Of a stretch of DNA of 64,000 bases, positions 35,200 through 47,819 are shown piece by piece. Position 1 is the first letter of the stretch. The number at the start of each line of letters is the position of its first letter. Below the pieces are notes generated by a model, which worked only from the letters and a program-made list of their open reading frames with translations, was not told the DNA's origin and ran no database searches. Source of the stretch: Ailanthus altissimus (Eukaryota; Streptophyta; Magnoliopsida; Sapindales; Simaroubaceae); contig OX327694.1 of the NCBI GenBank assembly GCA_946807835.1, forward strand, positions 7,204,001 to 7,268,000. The letters are read 5' to 3'. The position numbers were made by a program, and so were the translations under genes.

Positions 35200-35725
35200 T
35201 GTCACGGACTGTTTTTCGAGACTGTGCGGCCTTAGACGCGTTGCGTGCTAAGCAGCCTAGAAAACTACACAAAGAGAAGAAAGAATAAGCACGCCAAGTG
35301 TTTGAACGAATGCTCTCTTATATTGCTGAAGAGAATACAAAACTATGAGATGAAAAATACAAGTGAGGGTCTCCCCCTTTTATAGTAGCAGCCCTATACA
35401 ATCAATGGCTGAGATCTAAGCAATCTAACGGTGTATATACAAGATGGATAAGTATGCTCTAGAATATTCTTAGATGCCATTATATCTCTTATAGATGGAT
35501 AAGTATGCTCTAGAATATTCCTATATGCTATTCTACCTTAATTAGAGTTCTAATTAAGGTGAACTACTCTAATAAGTAATGAGTTTGACCCGGTTCTTCA
35601 TTCTAATCAACGGACCTTCTAAAAATTTTAATTCACGTAACACTCCATAGTTCAAGAGGCCTCCAAAAAATTTAATCGCACATCAAGTACTTAAAAAAAT
35701 ATTTAAAAATATTTAGAACGTAACA
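35200..35725 (-). repeat. 5' LTR of the chromovirus
   Basis: 526 bp, running from TGTCACGG to AACGTAACA on the plus strand. The R-U5 and inner U3 are close to the 3' LTR, but the outer U3 (35580-35725) is loaded with transition differences (see findings). Confidence 0.92.
35377..35384 (-). promoter_or_regulatory. TATA box in the chromovirus 5' LTR
   Basis: TATAAAAG followed by GGGGGAG on the minus strand, about 340 bp into the LTR; identical in the other LTR. Confidence 0.7.
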
Positions 35726-38700
35726 CTAAAGAGACTTATCAATAATTAAAAAAATATCGGTCAGGGGCATAAACATATGGAGAAAGTCAAAAAGATTGTC
35801 AGGGACTTAGGGGCCAACGACAATTAATGGTGCAGCCACGACATCTGTATGGCGACTGTTGGTCGAGAGATCCTAATGTTATTAATGGCCAACGACTGTC
35901 GAAATAAAGCAAAAATCAGTCAAAATAAAAGAAAATAGAAAAGAGAGACAAAATCCTAAAAAAGAAAAGAAGAAAAAAGATATAATAGGCTAAGAACGGG
36001 AGAGAGAGAGGAAGAAATTTCATTTGCTAGAAAGGGACCTTTCTGACAAGGAAGAAAATGGTGTGGCAACTGCTTGTTTTGTGAGAGAACTTGGAGAAAA
36101 AAATGCTAGGGTTTTTTCATTGACTTGACAACTTCAAATGAGTTATTATACGTGCATTTATACTGTCTAAAATTATTAAATTTCTAGGGACATAAGTGGG
36201 TGGAAAAAATTCAATGAAGTGGGAACCCTAGAGGGAGAATGCAGGTTACAAGTAACGAACTATTGGCCTAAAGTGGCCGAGATCGGATGGCAAATCCTGT
36301 CCCGTCTAGTATTGTGCCCCTTATCCATCCCACACGTGGACGGGACAGCCCCATTTAATAAACAATGATAACAGTAACCGTGCACTGCTCTGGTGTCACA
36401 TGACTTGCTCTTGTCATATTTCTAAACAACACACAAATTCCAGTTTCAATTGTTTCGCATTTTTAATGTTAATGCTAGAACAGAAAAAAGGAGTTGTATT
36501 AATTTACACTAATGATATTGCTATACCCACTAACGTTTTGTGCCCATTAATTTAGACTTTAAGAAATAAGACCTTAAATCAAGCACCGGAGCCGAAAATG
36601 ACCCAGAAAAAGTGAGGAAAAGCTACCCTAATTGGTGGAGAAAGCAGATTTCGAAGACTATACGAAAGTGAAGTTCTTGAATTCGCTTGTTTGTTTGTGT
36701 TCTAATTTCTAAAGCGCTGGATTCTATGTGACGACTGATCCAAGGCTCCATCAATTTCTACAAGAAGATGATAAATTTAATGGAATCCCATCAAGTTTCT
36801 GCTACTTAAATAGTAGGAAAATCATTTCAAATTTCCATAGAGAGAGAATCCTTCTTCATCTGTCTGAAAGCAAGAATGCAAGATGACTTTCCTGCTTCAA
36901 CCATCGCCCATTTAATACATTTCAGCCACAGTTTCTTCATAATCATAACGGGACATCAATATGGCCGCATTGTCACATCACTCACTACATACATTATTGC
37001 TTATAATAATAATTCATGAAATTTTCAACGAAGTTAATTCTCTATTGACTGATTTTAACGGTCTCGACCTTAATGAATGAATTGTAACTTGTAACTCACT
37101 CTAAAATTAATCGATCATTTTACAGTATATTCTTTGCATGCATGCATGCATGCATATATACCTCTTATTAAAGTTTAATTTAATTAATTTAGGAACTTAT
37201 ATCTTTATAACCAATCATTTCACATACTCTTTAGCTTTCTATTACTGATTTGAGCATCAAAAAGACCTTAAACAAGATCAAAACAATTCTGATTTGCTTG
37301 TCTATCACTTTCTAACTATTTGTTTCTTAGTGTAATGGACATAAATTATACGTGTACCACTATATTATTTATGGTCCAAAGATCAAAATTATACAAAACT
37401 ATTTCTGAAACCAAACCAATTACTCCATTCCCGCAAGTTGTGTGCGACTCCAACACTTCCTTTAGAGGCTTTGGGAAAATCATGCGCATAACCTACCCAG
37501 CATAATAGTATTATATGGGTATTTATTTATTTGTTTATTTGTTGCAGGCTAGGGTATGATCATGATTAAAATCAAATTAAAACGACAAACTTATTAAATC
37601 ATCTATTATCGTTATATGACTAGTGGCCAACCCATGTTAATAATATATCAATACAATCATAAAGCTTAGAGACAATGCATCGAACAAATAAAACGGTTAG
37701 TGCAAAGAAGATTTCAATGATATCTTCATAAAATAAAAGAGCATTATTTCTTTGACTAAACTAAACTAAGCTTCGAGGCAAACAGCCCTTTTTAAAGAAA
37801 AACGGATGAAAATTATTTTACGTTCTATAATGCAACACAAAAACGCACGATCCCTTATGAAAAGAATGCTTTAAAGTTGAGATTAAATAAAACAACGTAT
37901 GAATATCTGTTAGTTAAAGGGGCTACAGTTGAAGAAGAAGATACAAAGTGAATCCATTCAGCTAATAGCACAAAACTGTCTTCATTATTATAACCAAAAC
38001 CAACTAATTATCTTTATTGAAAGTTGATATTATATTCAAATAAGATGACACATGGGTGAGTACCTGAATCATGCTTTACAAAAAGGAAATCAGAATCAAG
38101 GGGAAAGAGAAAAAAAAGGTAGCCCAGCTCTGCTCTTTAGTAATTTTCTTTTTTGAATTGTCAATATCATTGATAAAAAAACCAATAATATTATAAGATT
38201 TACTGTTATAAAAAATAAAGAATTATCGAGACGACACAATTTATAATTACGAATTAACGTTCATACTTAAAACTCTTTTTAAGAAGAGAGATAAAGTAAA
38301 TATCAATACAGAGTCTTAATAAGGCTCTATCGAGACCAACTACTCTCTTATTAAAAAATTATTTACTCTCTTAATAAAGGATCTTTGCCCTGATTAAAAA
38401 TGAAGATCTTTGCCTCCATTACAGGAGAGGCCAGCCCTCTCATAAAGGCAGAAGAGGCCAGCCCTCTCTATGAGAGGGACAAAATCCTCACAATAAAAGA
38501 ACCACAATTTATACTTAGTAAATTTGGTTCTTCGTTGAGTTGGTTTGCACATGCTGCTTTGCATTGTGCTTCCGTTTTGGGGATTTATATGAATAACTGA
38601 AAGGCGTGCTAATTGAATATCTTGAATGCATTGTTGTAACGTGAACAAAAGTGCTTTGCTTTGATATCTAGGCATGGTACTCTTTGGTCATGGAAAGTAC

Positions 38701-40136
38701 TAAAGTAGATAAGATAATCATATTCTCATTTGATCGAGGTTACAAGTGCTTTTGACTCGAATAAAAGAATCACTAACAAAAGCATCAAAAGGCACTTCTG
38801 GAAAAGCACTTGTGCGTAGCTTCATGCCAAAGCAATCGGTGTTTGACAATCACAGCATGTATAGGAAGCAAATTTAGAAGTGAAAAGATTATGCGGTTCG
38901 CGTCTTTTTGCTGGTCACTGCATGTGGGACACTGCTTCTTTTAATACTAATTTCACCTTGAAAATTTTGAAGGAATATTTGTACTTCCTCACAAACATAA
39001 AATAATTGTCCAACAGTAACAAGCTGCTCCAACAAAGTTCCATATAGGTTAACAACTGCTTCAGTTTTTAACATTATCTCTCTCTTTTCACTACAAACTA
39101 ATGAAACGTAATCACTGAAGTTAGGCAGAGAATCAAATTGTAGCCGGTACATACTACAGAAGATAAGATAATCAAAGAATAGAGTTCAGGTTTCAGATAA
39201 AATATGTTATTTCATCATTTAAAATTCACAGCGTCATTTCAGCAGTATACACAAAAGACGATAATTTCACCAGTTCTAAATTGGTCAGAAGCTTATCAAT
39301 CTTCAACCTTTGATATCATTTGGACTGGTGGAAGGTTAAGTAATGAGGCTTTTTGCTGCCTCTCCGCATTTCCTATACATCTGAGTGTGAAGAATCATTT
39401 GATGCGAATCACCTCACCTGTTTGCCTATTAAGGTAGAAAAAGCAGGAAAAGAGTAGTACATCATAAAGAAGCAAAGGGGATAAAGAAAGACTCTGCTTA
39501 CAAAGCCTTGCGTGATTTATTCTATCTGTTTGGGCAACTGTGGAAGATTCAACTATTTAACAAAGTCAATTTCAACAACAATTAGCTTCTGCCTACAGAA
39601 TGATTTAAACCTATACTCTTTATTATGAGCATTCACTAAATAGGCTGGCTTAAATATCATACAGGATAAAAATGTGAGTAATGCTAGATATTCTAAAGTG
39701 TATCCCAAAATTTGCATCCCAAATGATGAGGCAATCATTAAGTGAATAGTGAGATAGTGTCATAAATTATGTTGGAAATTTTGAAACCTTAACACTCACT
39801 TGATGAGTACCATGTCAAATGTCACAACATTTGGGGTGTGAATTTTGGGATATGATTTGGAATGTACAGCATTACTCTAAAAATATCCAAATGCAATATA
39901 CCCAGAAAGCTGAGCATCAGCCATGAAATGAGTTGGCTTGCTATGGCTTGTCATTCACCATGAAGATCTATAGTTATACTAGTCAAATTTAGTGATATGT
40001 TCAGTTGAAGACATGAACAACAGAGAATGACAATCAATGATAGCTGGCGCTGTGATAAATTCGATGAAAGCATGCAATCTAACAAAATATACACCTGTTG
40101 TGAGCAGCATGGTAAGTGAAAAGATTGTATTTCTAC
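35726..40136. other. Spacer, no supported gene
   Basis: AT-rich with short frames only. Features: (GCAT)5 at 37136-37155, and a short duplication GAGGCCAGCCCTCTC at about 38427 and 38451. A minus frame at 38889-39152 (87 codons) has no recognisable domain; it lies downstream of the tetraspanin and could be 3' UTR. The last tetraspanin exon probably lies in 38.9-40.1 kb. Confidence 0.45.
37136..37155. repeat. (GCAT)n microsatellite
   Basis: Five GCAT units, self-complementary. Confidence 0.9.
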
Positions 40137-42716
40137 CTTCTCATTAATCCTCATAATCCATGCATCAGTTTTGGGTCCATAAACAGGATCACCAATGACA
40201 TAGGTAGGTGGATGAGCAGCATTCGTAAGAAGTGGAACCCTGTCAGGAGTATAATCATCATCACTATCGTAATATCGATGTGGTCCAAGAGCTTTAAGTA
40301 TCACTGCCAATAAAAAGGAAAGTCCCTGCAAATGACAGGCATGGATGATCAGCCATATGAGACCAAAAAGATTAAAAAGGAAACTCAATTCAGTAAAATG
40401 AATAACTCTTTACTTTAAATCCTCAAGACAGAAACATTTTCTTTTTCTTAGCCAAGGTAACAACATGAGTGATAGGCCCCACCCTTCCCCACTCTAATCT
40501 CCCCTGCAGGTTGAATCTATGATCTCTCTAAATACAGGACATATAGCTGGCCGCAAAGGTGGTGACAATAAGTCTGGAAAATAAGCAAGAAATAAAAGAA
40601 TGATGGCATTCAAAATCGAATATCCTCATTTGTCGCACATAAAACTTGTTACTATCTATTTCCATGAAATACACCTGTGGAACTACTATGATCCCCGAAA
40701 TGGATACAAATGTAACAGAAACAAACACAATCAGTGGAAAACAGATCAGGGAGGAAGCAAAGCATTGGGGGAGCTCAAACCTAAAGACACTCTTTCAGAA
40801 TTAATATATCCCCACAGCTTTCATGTTGTTAGTTTTTATACAATATGACCACATAAAAGTATTCAAACTTTACTGGAGGATTGCAAATTCCAGTTAAAAT
40901 TAAAAGCTGAGACTAACCATATAAATAATTTTTCAACCACACATTAACATAGGGATTGGACAGAGGGTGGGAGGAAGATACCTGTACAAAGACAATTAAC
41001 AAGCCTATCCATTTGCACAGCCGAAAGTTTGACCTGATGAAATCTTTGAATTTAGTAAAACCTCCACTGGGATCATCCGGGAAGTCCTGGAGCCAAGTAG
41101 GAGTACATTGAAAAGGTTCTCACATATATGGTCCAAAAGGTTAAAAAAAAAAGAAGAAAAAGTATTCAAATAATTGAATCCTAAACTCATGAAAGATCAC
41201 ATAAAAGTCAGATAAATGAGTTCTTAAATATAGAATATACCTCCTCCCAGTCACGGTTCAAAAATACATCAGCAGCCACTCCGGCCTCCAGCATAAGGAG
41301 TAAAAAGACAAACAACATATACTGTACCGAATTAAGGTCAACAACTAACTCAGTAAGTCATAGTCTAGTAAGTATACTTCCAGTGAAGCTACAGCCACGA
41401 TAGCTTAAAATTTGTATACAAGAAATTTATTTATGTTATCTTAAAATAGCAAACTTTCTGAAATAGCACACTCGAATTATTTACCACAAATAGGTCAACT
41501 GCCAAGAGCAAAATCTTCAAAAACAAAATGTAAATTTAAACATGTAAACATTATTAAAAAGCAATTAAGCAGTCACAGCACACATATTAGACACTGAAAT
41601 CTCAACGTAGTAATGGAGGTGAGAACTTCCCATAGTTAGTGATACAACACCATCATTAATTGTGGCGAAAGCTGCTGGACTTTTACTCGTATAAACACCA
41701 TCATTGTTAATATTCAGGAGAAGGATACTAAATAAAGGCAGCAACCATTAGCAGTTTCTGCAGCAATATGGCCCGAGCATGTTATCACACACAAAGCAAC
41801 CCCAAGACCAAGGAAAGTGTAAATGAACCTGTGATATGTTTAACAAGAACAAAAATAACAATGAAGTTCATTTTCTTACAATCACTATTTAGGACAAATT
41901 AAAAAATGATGAAAAAAACCTCCTTCAAATAAAGTATGTACAGAAGAAAAGGTTCAACCTAGAAGAATATAACCATTGAAAAGGGTTCCACCTTGTAGGC
42001 AAAGTATGCCTAAAAGGACCTTTAAAAAGCCTTCACTTTGACCCACTACCTCTTCCCTTATGCAGCTTTTATCAGATGACAAAATTTAGTGCACTCAAAA
42101 CAAAAGCAGTAAACTTGAATAACCAGAAACCAGCTAATACTACCTTAAATCCCTTAACTTTTCTCACCATAAATGAACTGTGAAAGCCAGTGGAAAACAT
42201 AGAGACACAAAACCACCATTTGTTTGCTAAGAATGCTAGGGAAAATGATAAATTATAAATTCATCCAATCCTAACATAAGTTCTAAATTCATCCAGTCCT
42301 AACTTCTTATATACACTTCTCAACTTCAAATAATGAAGATTCAAGACAAGTTATTCAAATTCCTTCTATCTTAATTCATTCTTTTAGCAACCTAACAAAA
42401 CACAGATGCCAATTCCAAAACAAAAATTAATTCTTTTTCTCTATTTCCAGTCAGCATAACACGATAAAAAATACCAATTCTGCAGTATAATCTCAAAAAC
42501 AAAACATACCCACATATGAAAATCGCCAATAATTAAGAAAAATGAAGCATACCATGGAGCTGGATGGTCATCTGCAAAGGGAAAATTACCCATCTGTCTC
42601 TGCCAAACTCTAATTAACCACAGTCCATACATTACCGTAGCAATACCCACCATTCCTATCACTGAATTCACCAGCTTCAGTACTGATTGTATGCAACTCC
42701 TCACTACTCTTGCCAT
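40137..42716 (-). CDS. Tetraspanin (TET18/19-like), last exon unresolved
   Basis: Five exons join in phase: 42716-42553, 41828-41729, 41321-41241, 41086-40982 and 40325-40137, giving 213 aa so far. TM1 lies around residues 15-35 ([20 protein letters not shown]). Exon 2 gives TM2 ([21 protein letters not shown]) and the family Cys pair in ANGCCLYL. Exon 3 gives TM3 ([21 protein letters not shown]). A short extracellular loop follows ([14 protein letters not shown] to FRLCKWIG), then TM4 ([17 protein letters not shown]). The cytosolic tail has [23 protein letters not shown]. Plant tetraspanins of this subfamily organise plasma-membrane or tonoplast microdomains. The fifth exon ends in MRINEK at a consensus donor (AAG|GTAGAA); reading through would add about 62 unrelated residues, so a short terminal exon is likely downstream. 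It was not located with confidence. Confidence 0.9.
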
Positions 42717-44249
42717 TTCTAACTGCCCACAAACAGTAAAGAAAAGAGAAATTAAGATAAAAAGTGCAGGAAAACCTAAATTGGATCTAGGTTTTAAGAG
42801 CGTCGGAGATGCCCGAGGAACAAAATCTTTGAACCCAAGTCATCAACGGTTTCCACATTCTAATTTGTGGTTTCTGTTTTATTTTTGTTGATTTGTAAGG
42901 TTTTGCCGTTTCGGTTTAGCTGGCTGCTTATCTGGGAGTACTTATCGTACACGCCATTGAGTTTTATTATTATTTTTTTCTCCTTGTTTTTTTTTCAGTA
43001 TTCGCTGTCTTTATGCCCCGTTTTTAATATTACTGTTTCATTTAGAGTTTTGCTAATACAAAATTTATATTAAGTTAATTAATTATCTATTTATTAAAAA
43101 CTATTATAATTACTTTTAATATTTTAAATTTGCATTACAAATTCAGGATTGAATTTATAAAAAAATAAATTAAATTAACTTAACAAAAATCTATACTTTG
43201 ATTTTTTTCAAATCTAAAATATAGTCAATCGAATAGAAAAATTAAATAAGAACCTTGAACTTTAATTTTATTTTTTTATTTTTATCGTTCAAAGACTCGT
43301 ACCAAATTCTATGTTTAATATGATTAATTAGAATCATGTTAAAGTTAAAAGTAATTTCTAATTTGCAACAAATTCTCTAAACTCTTGAAATAAAAAATTC
43401 TAATTGACACCGTTAAATTTTTTTCATCTCCACTAAAAAGGGGCCTTTTGCACACTCCCTTTTTCATGGTTGTCCTTCTTTCTCTAGTCATTTTTTTCTT
43501 CTCCTTTTCTATTTTTTAAAATAATTTTTCTAGTATGTTTCCGTTCCATTTTAATGTCTCGACTTGAGTAAAAAAACAAAAAAGTAGTTGAGACTCAGCC
43601 AAGACTTCCCCCTGTTGCTACATATCTTCATCGAGCTTCATTGGCCTTTGTCAAGGTTTTGCTAGCCTTATCCGAACCTTCGTTGGGTGTTGCCACCTAT
43701 GCTCTTCTCCAGTAAGTTTCCATCACCTGCTGCTTTTGCAAACTACTGCCAACAAGTGTGAACTACCTCCCGAGCAAGCACTGCTCACCGATAGATGCCA
43801 TTCAGCCTTTTAATTAGAGGGAAAGCAAATCCCGGTGGCCTTCAAATTTTATGTACTGTCATCCAAGCAGAAAAGCTCCCTCGTCATCTCGAGCCTGATT
43901 TGTATTTTGAGTGCGATTTTGGGTTATTTTTTATGTTGGCGAATGGTTGAAGACTAGAATATGTTAATTGTTATAACCAGTGGAGAATACAGTAAGTGAT
44001 GTGGTAATGTATTTTGTTTCTCTTGTGTAAAGAACTGTTTTGTTCTTCCTGTGTGAGAATTTTTATCCTTCTGTACGAGGATAATATTCTCTATCTTTAA
44101 TAAGGGCAATGATCTCAAATTACAAGGATAATCTCTTAATATAAGGCTTAAATTTTGTCTCTTCTCAAAAAGAAAATAGTTAAGTCTAGGCATTCATTAG
44201 TATACATATATCGTATTGTCTTGATAATTCTCTAATTGCATATTAATAG
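42717..44249. other. Upstream flank of tetraspanin and spacer
   Basis: The first few hundred bases are the presumed promoter and leader of the tetraspanin. A less AT-rich patch at 43590-43900 (rich in CTTC, GCC and TGC words) has no supported frame; it may be decayed coding or repeat sequence. Confidence 0.4.
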
Positions 44250-46943
44250 TGTCACGTCCTAAACCCAAAAAATTTGAAACATGAAATAACTTACATTTAT
44301 TTTAATTTCTTTCAGAATTATAATAATTAAATTATGACTGGAACAATTAGTAAACCGAAGATATGCAGAGTTTTCTTAGAGATTAACACTCTACTACGTC
44401 ACCAGTAGCAACAACTTTATTACCAGAAGTCCAGAATATATTCATTGCAAATTCTTATTTAAAATTAACTAATAACTACACTTGGTGAAACTTAAACCAA
44501 ATCCAACCATATACAATAAACTAATACATAAGTATTTATTCAATAGAGATAAATTAAATATTTTATCCCACGTGTCTCCAAATGAAACACTTAGCAACCT
44601 AGCAACTTAGGGAACCCAAGGAACAGCAGAAGCCTTACTAAATCTGCTAAGCACACATATACCTTATTTACCTGAAATCACCATAAACTATAATGAGTAT
44701 AAAACTCAGTAAGCATACTAGTTTTTCATATATCAAATACAAATACATATATGTACACAATGCATATGTATGATATGCTGTGATAAATCAAAATTATAAT
44801 CTTATTAAATCACATGTCAGGTAAGCACTTACACATTCTTTCAAAACATATAATAGGAATACTATCACTTAACTACTACTTAGTAGGACTTTCATATCAC
44901 ATATCATATAATGAGTCAAATGTTACTCGTAGGTGACATACCGTATGAGAGGAATAGTACAAGTGAGGTTTAAATTACACATATATAATGCTCATGCCCA
45001 AAGGTAAGAGCTAAACCCTCACCCTGATCATCGGTGAATCCTCTCACATGCACCAATACGCCACCATATGAATGTGATGACTCGAACTTCCTTTAGGTAC
45101 CAATAGGATCCTCCCTACATACGGAACACATAACATATACCAATCCCAAAAGAAAGGCCACACATAAAGGCTGCACAAATCACATAAGGTACCTACTAAG
45201 TCAACAGTGAGTTCAATCATCCTCAAAACACAAAATATTTCTCATGGACATATTACACTTCAAAAGCTTTCTTTGTTAAACACATTTTATTTTGAAAGCT
45301 CACTTTCAAAAATATATGTATGTCCATGCTTAATGTCAATGCTCACATTCATAAACATATGTCTTTCACATTTCATATCAAATATACTTTAGCATAACAT
45401 AAACATATTTTTAAGCACATTTACAAAATTATACATAAACAATTACTATGCTTATTGTGATTTCAGTAAAAGGTCTAGTATACTTATCTCTTAGCACTTT
45501 CAGGTACAAGACTTAAATCTCCTTAACCTATTAATAGAGATTAATCATTTTATAAGCCTCACAATTCACACAAAAAATTTTAAATAGCTTATAAAATTAT
45601 ACATATTGCACTTATCACATCAAATTGGTTTAATTACTTAGTTTCTCAAAACTTGTCATTCTGACCACTTACACTTAACAAAATTTTCTTATATATCAAA
45701 TGATGTCCAATTACTCCAAAATCAGAATATATAATTCTTGACTCATATATCCTTCTTATGTATGAATATTATATCATAATTCCTACACAATCTATTCCAT
45801 AAACACCATCAAATCCAAACTATTATCCTAACAGGATTAAGATATTTATTAAATAGTATTCAATCTCCTAATTTTATAAAATCATATACTAACTCAAAAA
45901 TTATAAAACTATCACAAAAATACTCTTGACTCATATTTCAATTCATGATAAATATTTCACTTCAAAATCACTGCCAAAAGTATTTTAAAACTATTTTATT
46001 CTATAACTTTAAAAATCTGTTAATCAAATACTACAATGAGTTGACACTCTTTAGAAAATCATAATAATTTAATCACATTGATCTAAATTCTCAATTCTGA
46101 GTATATTATATTAGACATATAAACTTATCATATTCCATAAATTCGTAATTTTTGAAGATCATTAAGTAGATAAAAAATTGTTTGTCACTATATCATACTG
46201 TTAATACAAAATTTCTAGAATTTCAGAGTCATTTTGGTAAATTCACCACAAATTCAATTTCTGCAATTTTCAATCGATTCAAAGTCTCAAATGATTATAA
46301 ACATATCTAATTTCATATATTCAAAATTAAAAATCAGAATCGAATCACAACAATTTATAAAATTCTTGGATCAAAAGACTATCAAGTAGAAATTCTACAA
46401 TTCATCATGATTTATTAAGCTATCTACATAGATCATCATCAATTCTCACAATATCTTATGAAATACACATCAAATCCTCAATTGTAAATATTTTCAAAAA
46501 TTAAAACTTAAAGGAATTAACTAATTTAACACCAAGAAACTAAGAAAGGGTTATAATATACCTCTTAAAGCTTAAATTCCAAGTTTCTTCTTCTTCTTCT
46601 TCTTCTTCTCTTTCTCTCCCATTTTTTCTCTCTTTTCTCACTCTAAAAGAGGTAACTCGACTAACATGAGTGAATTAGGGTTTCAAATGTGTATTTTTAT
46701 AGTAAGAGGCTAATTTTTAGTATTTATGAATTAGCCCCTAAAACTTTTAAAGTATTATAATTTGATCCTAAAATAAATCTAAAGTCTTGCAAATAAATTC
46801 AATACTAATAGTATGTCTTTAATCTATACAAACACTACTAATAACAATACATAAATCAAGTATCACCCACATACAAATAAAATATGTATATTTATATGTA
46901 TATAAATACTTATTCTTATCGATTATGAATACTGGTTACTACT
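44250..46943 (-). mobile_element. Solo LTR, family S, copy 2
   Basis: On the minus strand it matches 23959-26759 along its full length: the AAACCCTAATT leader, the CTTCTTCTTC tract (46584-46609) matching the AAGAAGAAGAAG tract of copy 1, TCCTCCCTACATACG, and the end GGACGTGACA. It is flanked by AATAG (44245-44249) and AGTAG (46944-46948), one transition apart, consistent with an aged 5-bp target duplication. The TATA box is at 46693-46701 on the minus strand. No internal sequence adjoins, so it is also a solo LTR. Confidence 0.85.
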
Positions 46944-47099
46944 AGTAGGTCCTATAATATCTTACATTTTAATCAATGATACAAAATTTAAAAAAAAATG
47001 ATTAATTAGATTAGTCGAATATTGAAAATTGGTGAATCAAAATCAAGTATCAGTTTTAATTTTAAATTAGAGATCAATAAAGAGTCAGTATGCAAGTAC

Positions 47100-47616
47100 G
47101 GTTCATGTGACAACTTAAGGGTATTTTCTATTTTGGCACAATTAACTTTTTAAAGTGAGATTTAGACTCCTACAAGTAAGGACTCTTATTTCAACTAAGT
47201 TGGGGTTTCTAAGGTTCATATTAACACTATATATACCATTTTAACTCCTTATAATTGATATCAAGCATTAAAAGCAACAAGGGAGAGAATAGAGAGCTTA
47301 TGGCATACTTGAGTGATTTGAATATACAAGAAACTATGGTATAGATTTTAGGCGCTTGGATATTTGGGTATTCTTTGTAATCTCTTGTGGGGTTCTTTGG
47401 ATACAAAATAATTAGAATAAAAGAAGTTAGGATCCTTGATCCACTGTGGATGTAGGTGATTTTGTTGAACCACATATATTGGTGTTTACTTTCTTTGGTA
47501 TGTGATTAATTTTCTCCTTATTTGTGTGATCTTTACTCTTTTTTTGGGTTATTTTTTAGTGTGAGACTTCCACAAGCGATAAGAATTTCTTAAGTCTACA
47601 CAAAAAATTCACAACA
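47100..47616 (-). repeat. Possible copia LTR remnant
   Basis: The string CCACTGTGGATGTAGGTGATTTTGTTGAACCAC (47440 region; motif GTGGATGTAGG then GAACCAC) resembles the U5 of large plant copia LTRs, following a CTTTGTAATCTCTTG-type leader. That motif reads on the plus strand, so the orientation may in fact be plus. The element ends near CACAACA at 47616. No partner LTR or clear primer site was found; weak call. Confidence 0.35.
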
Positions 47617-47819
47617 CTAGAAATCTATAAAGAAAAGTTATGGTTTAATGCAAATAAATGTCGTCGTCATAACAAATAGAACAATTGTAATTTCATGTTA
47701 TCTCAACTCAATCTCTCCGCAAAATTTTTTTTGACTAAGAAAGTGAAAATTCATCTCAAATATATAGTTTCTTTTTACTCACACAAAGTAAACTTTCTCA
47801 GCATTATAAAATAGATTAT

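Larger units (their letters stand above)
30017..35725 (-). mobile_element. Complete Ty3 chromovirus, inactivated
   Basis: Order on the minus strand: 5' LTR (35725-35200), primer site, gag, protease, reverse transcriptase, RNase H, integrase, chromodomain, polypurine tract, 3' LTR (30530-30017). Integrase follows RT, as in Ty3 elements, and the C-terminal chromodomain marks a chromovirus. Coding sequence is broken by five stop codons and two one-base losses. The LTRs differ at about 16 of the first 375 aligned bases, plus a dense cluster in the outer U3. I could not find matching target duplications (CCTAG left, CTAAA right). Confidence 0.93.

Noticed and set aside
30012..35730. Target-site duplication for the chromovirus
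   Set aside because: CCTAG and CTAAA do not match well enough even allowing for deamination; not claimed.
37320..37505. 61-codon plus frame
   Set aside because: No family, no context; chance frame in AT-rich spacer.
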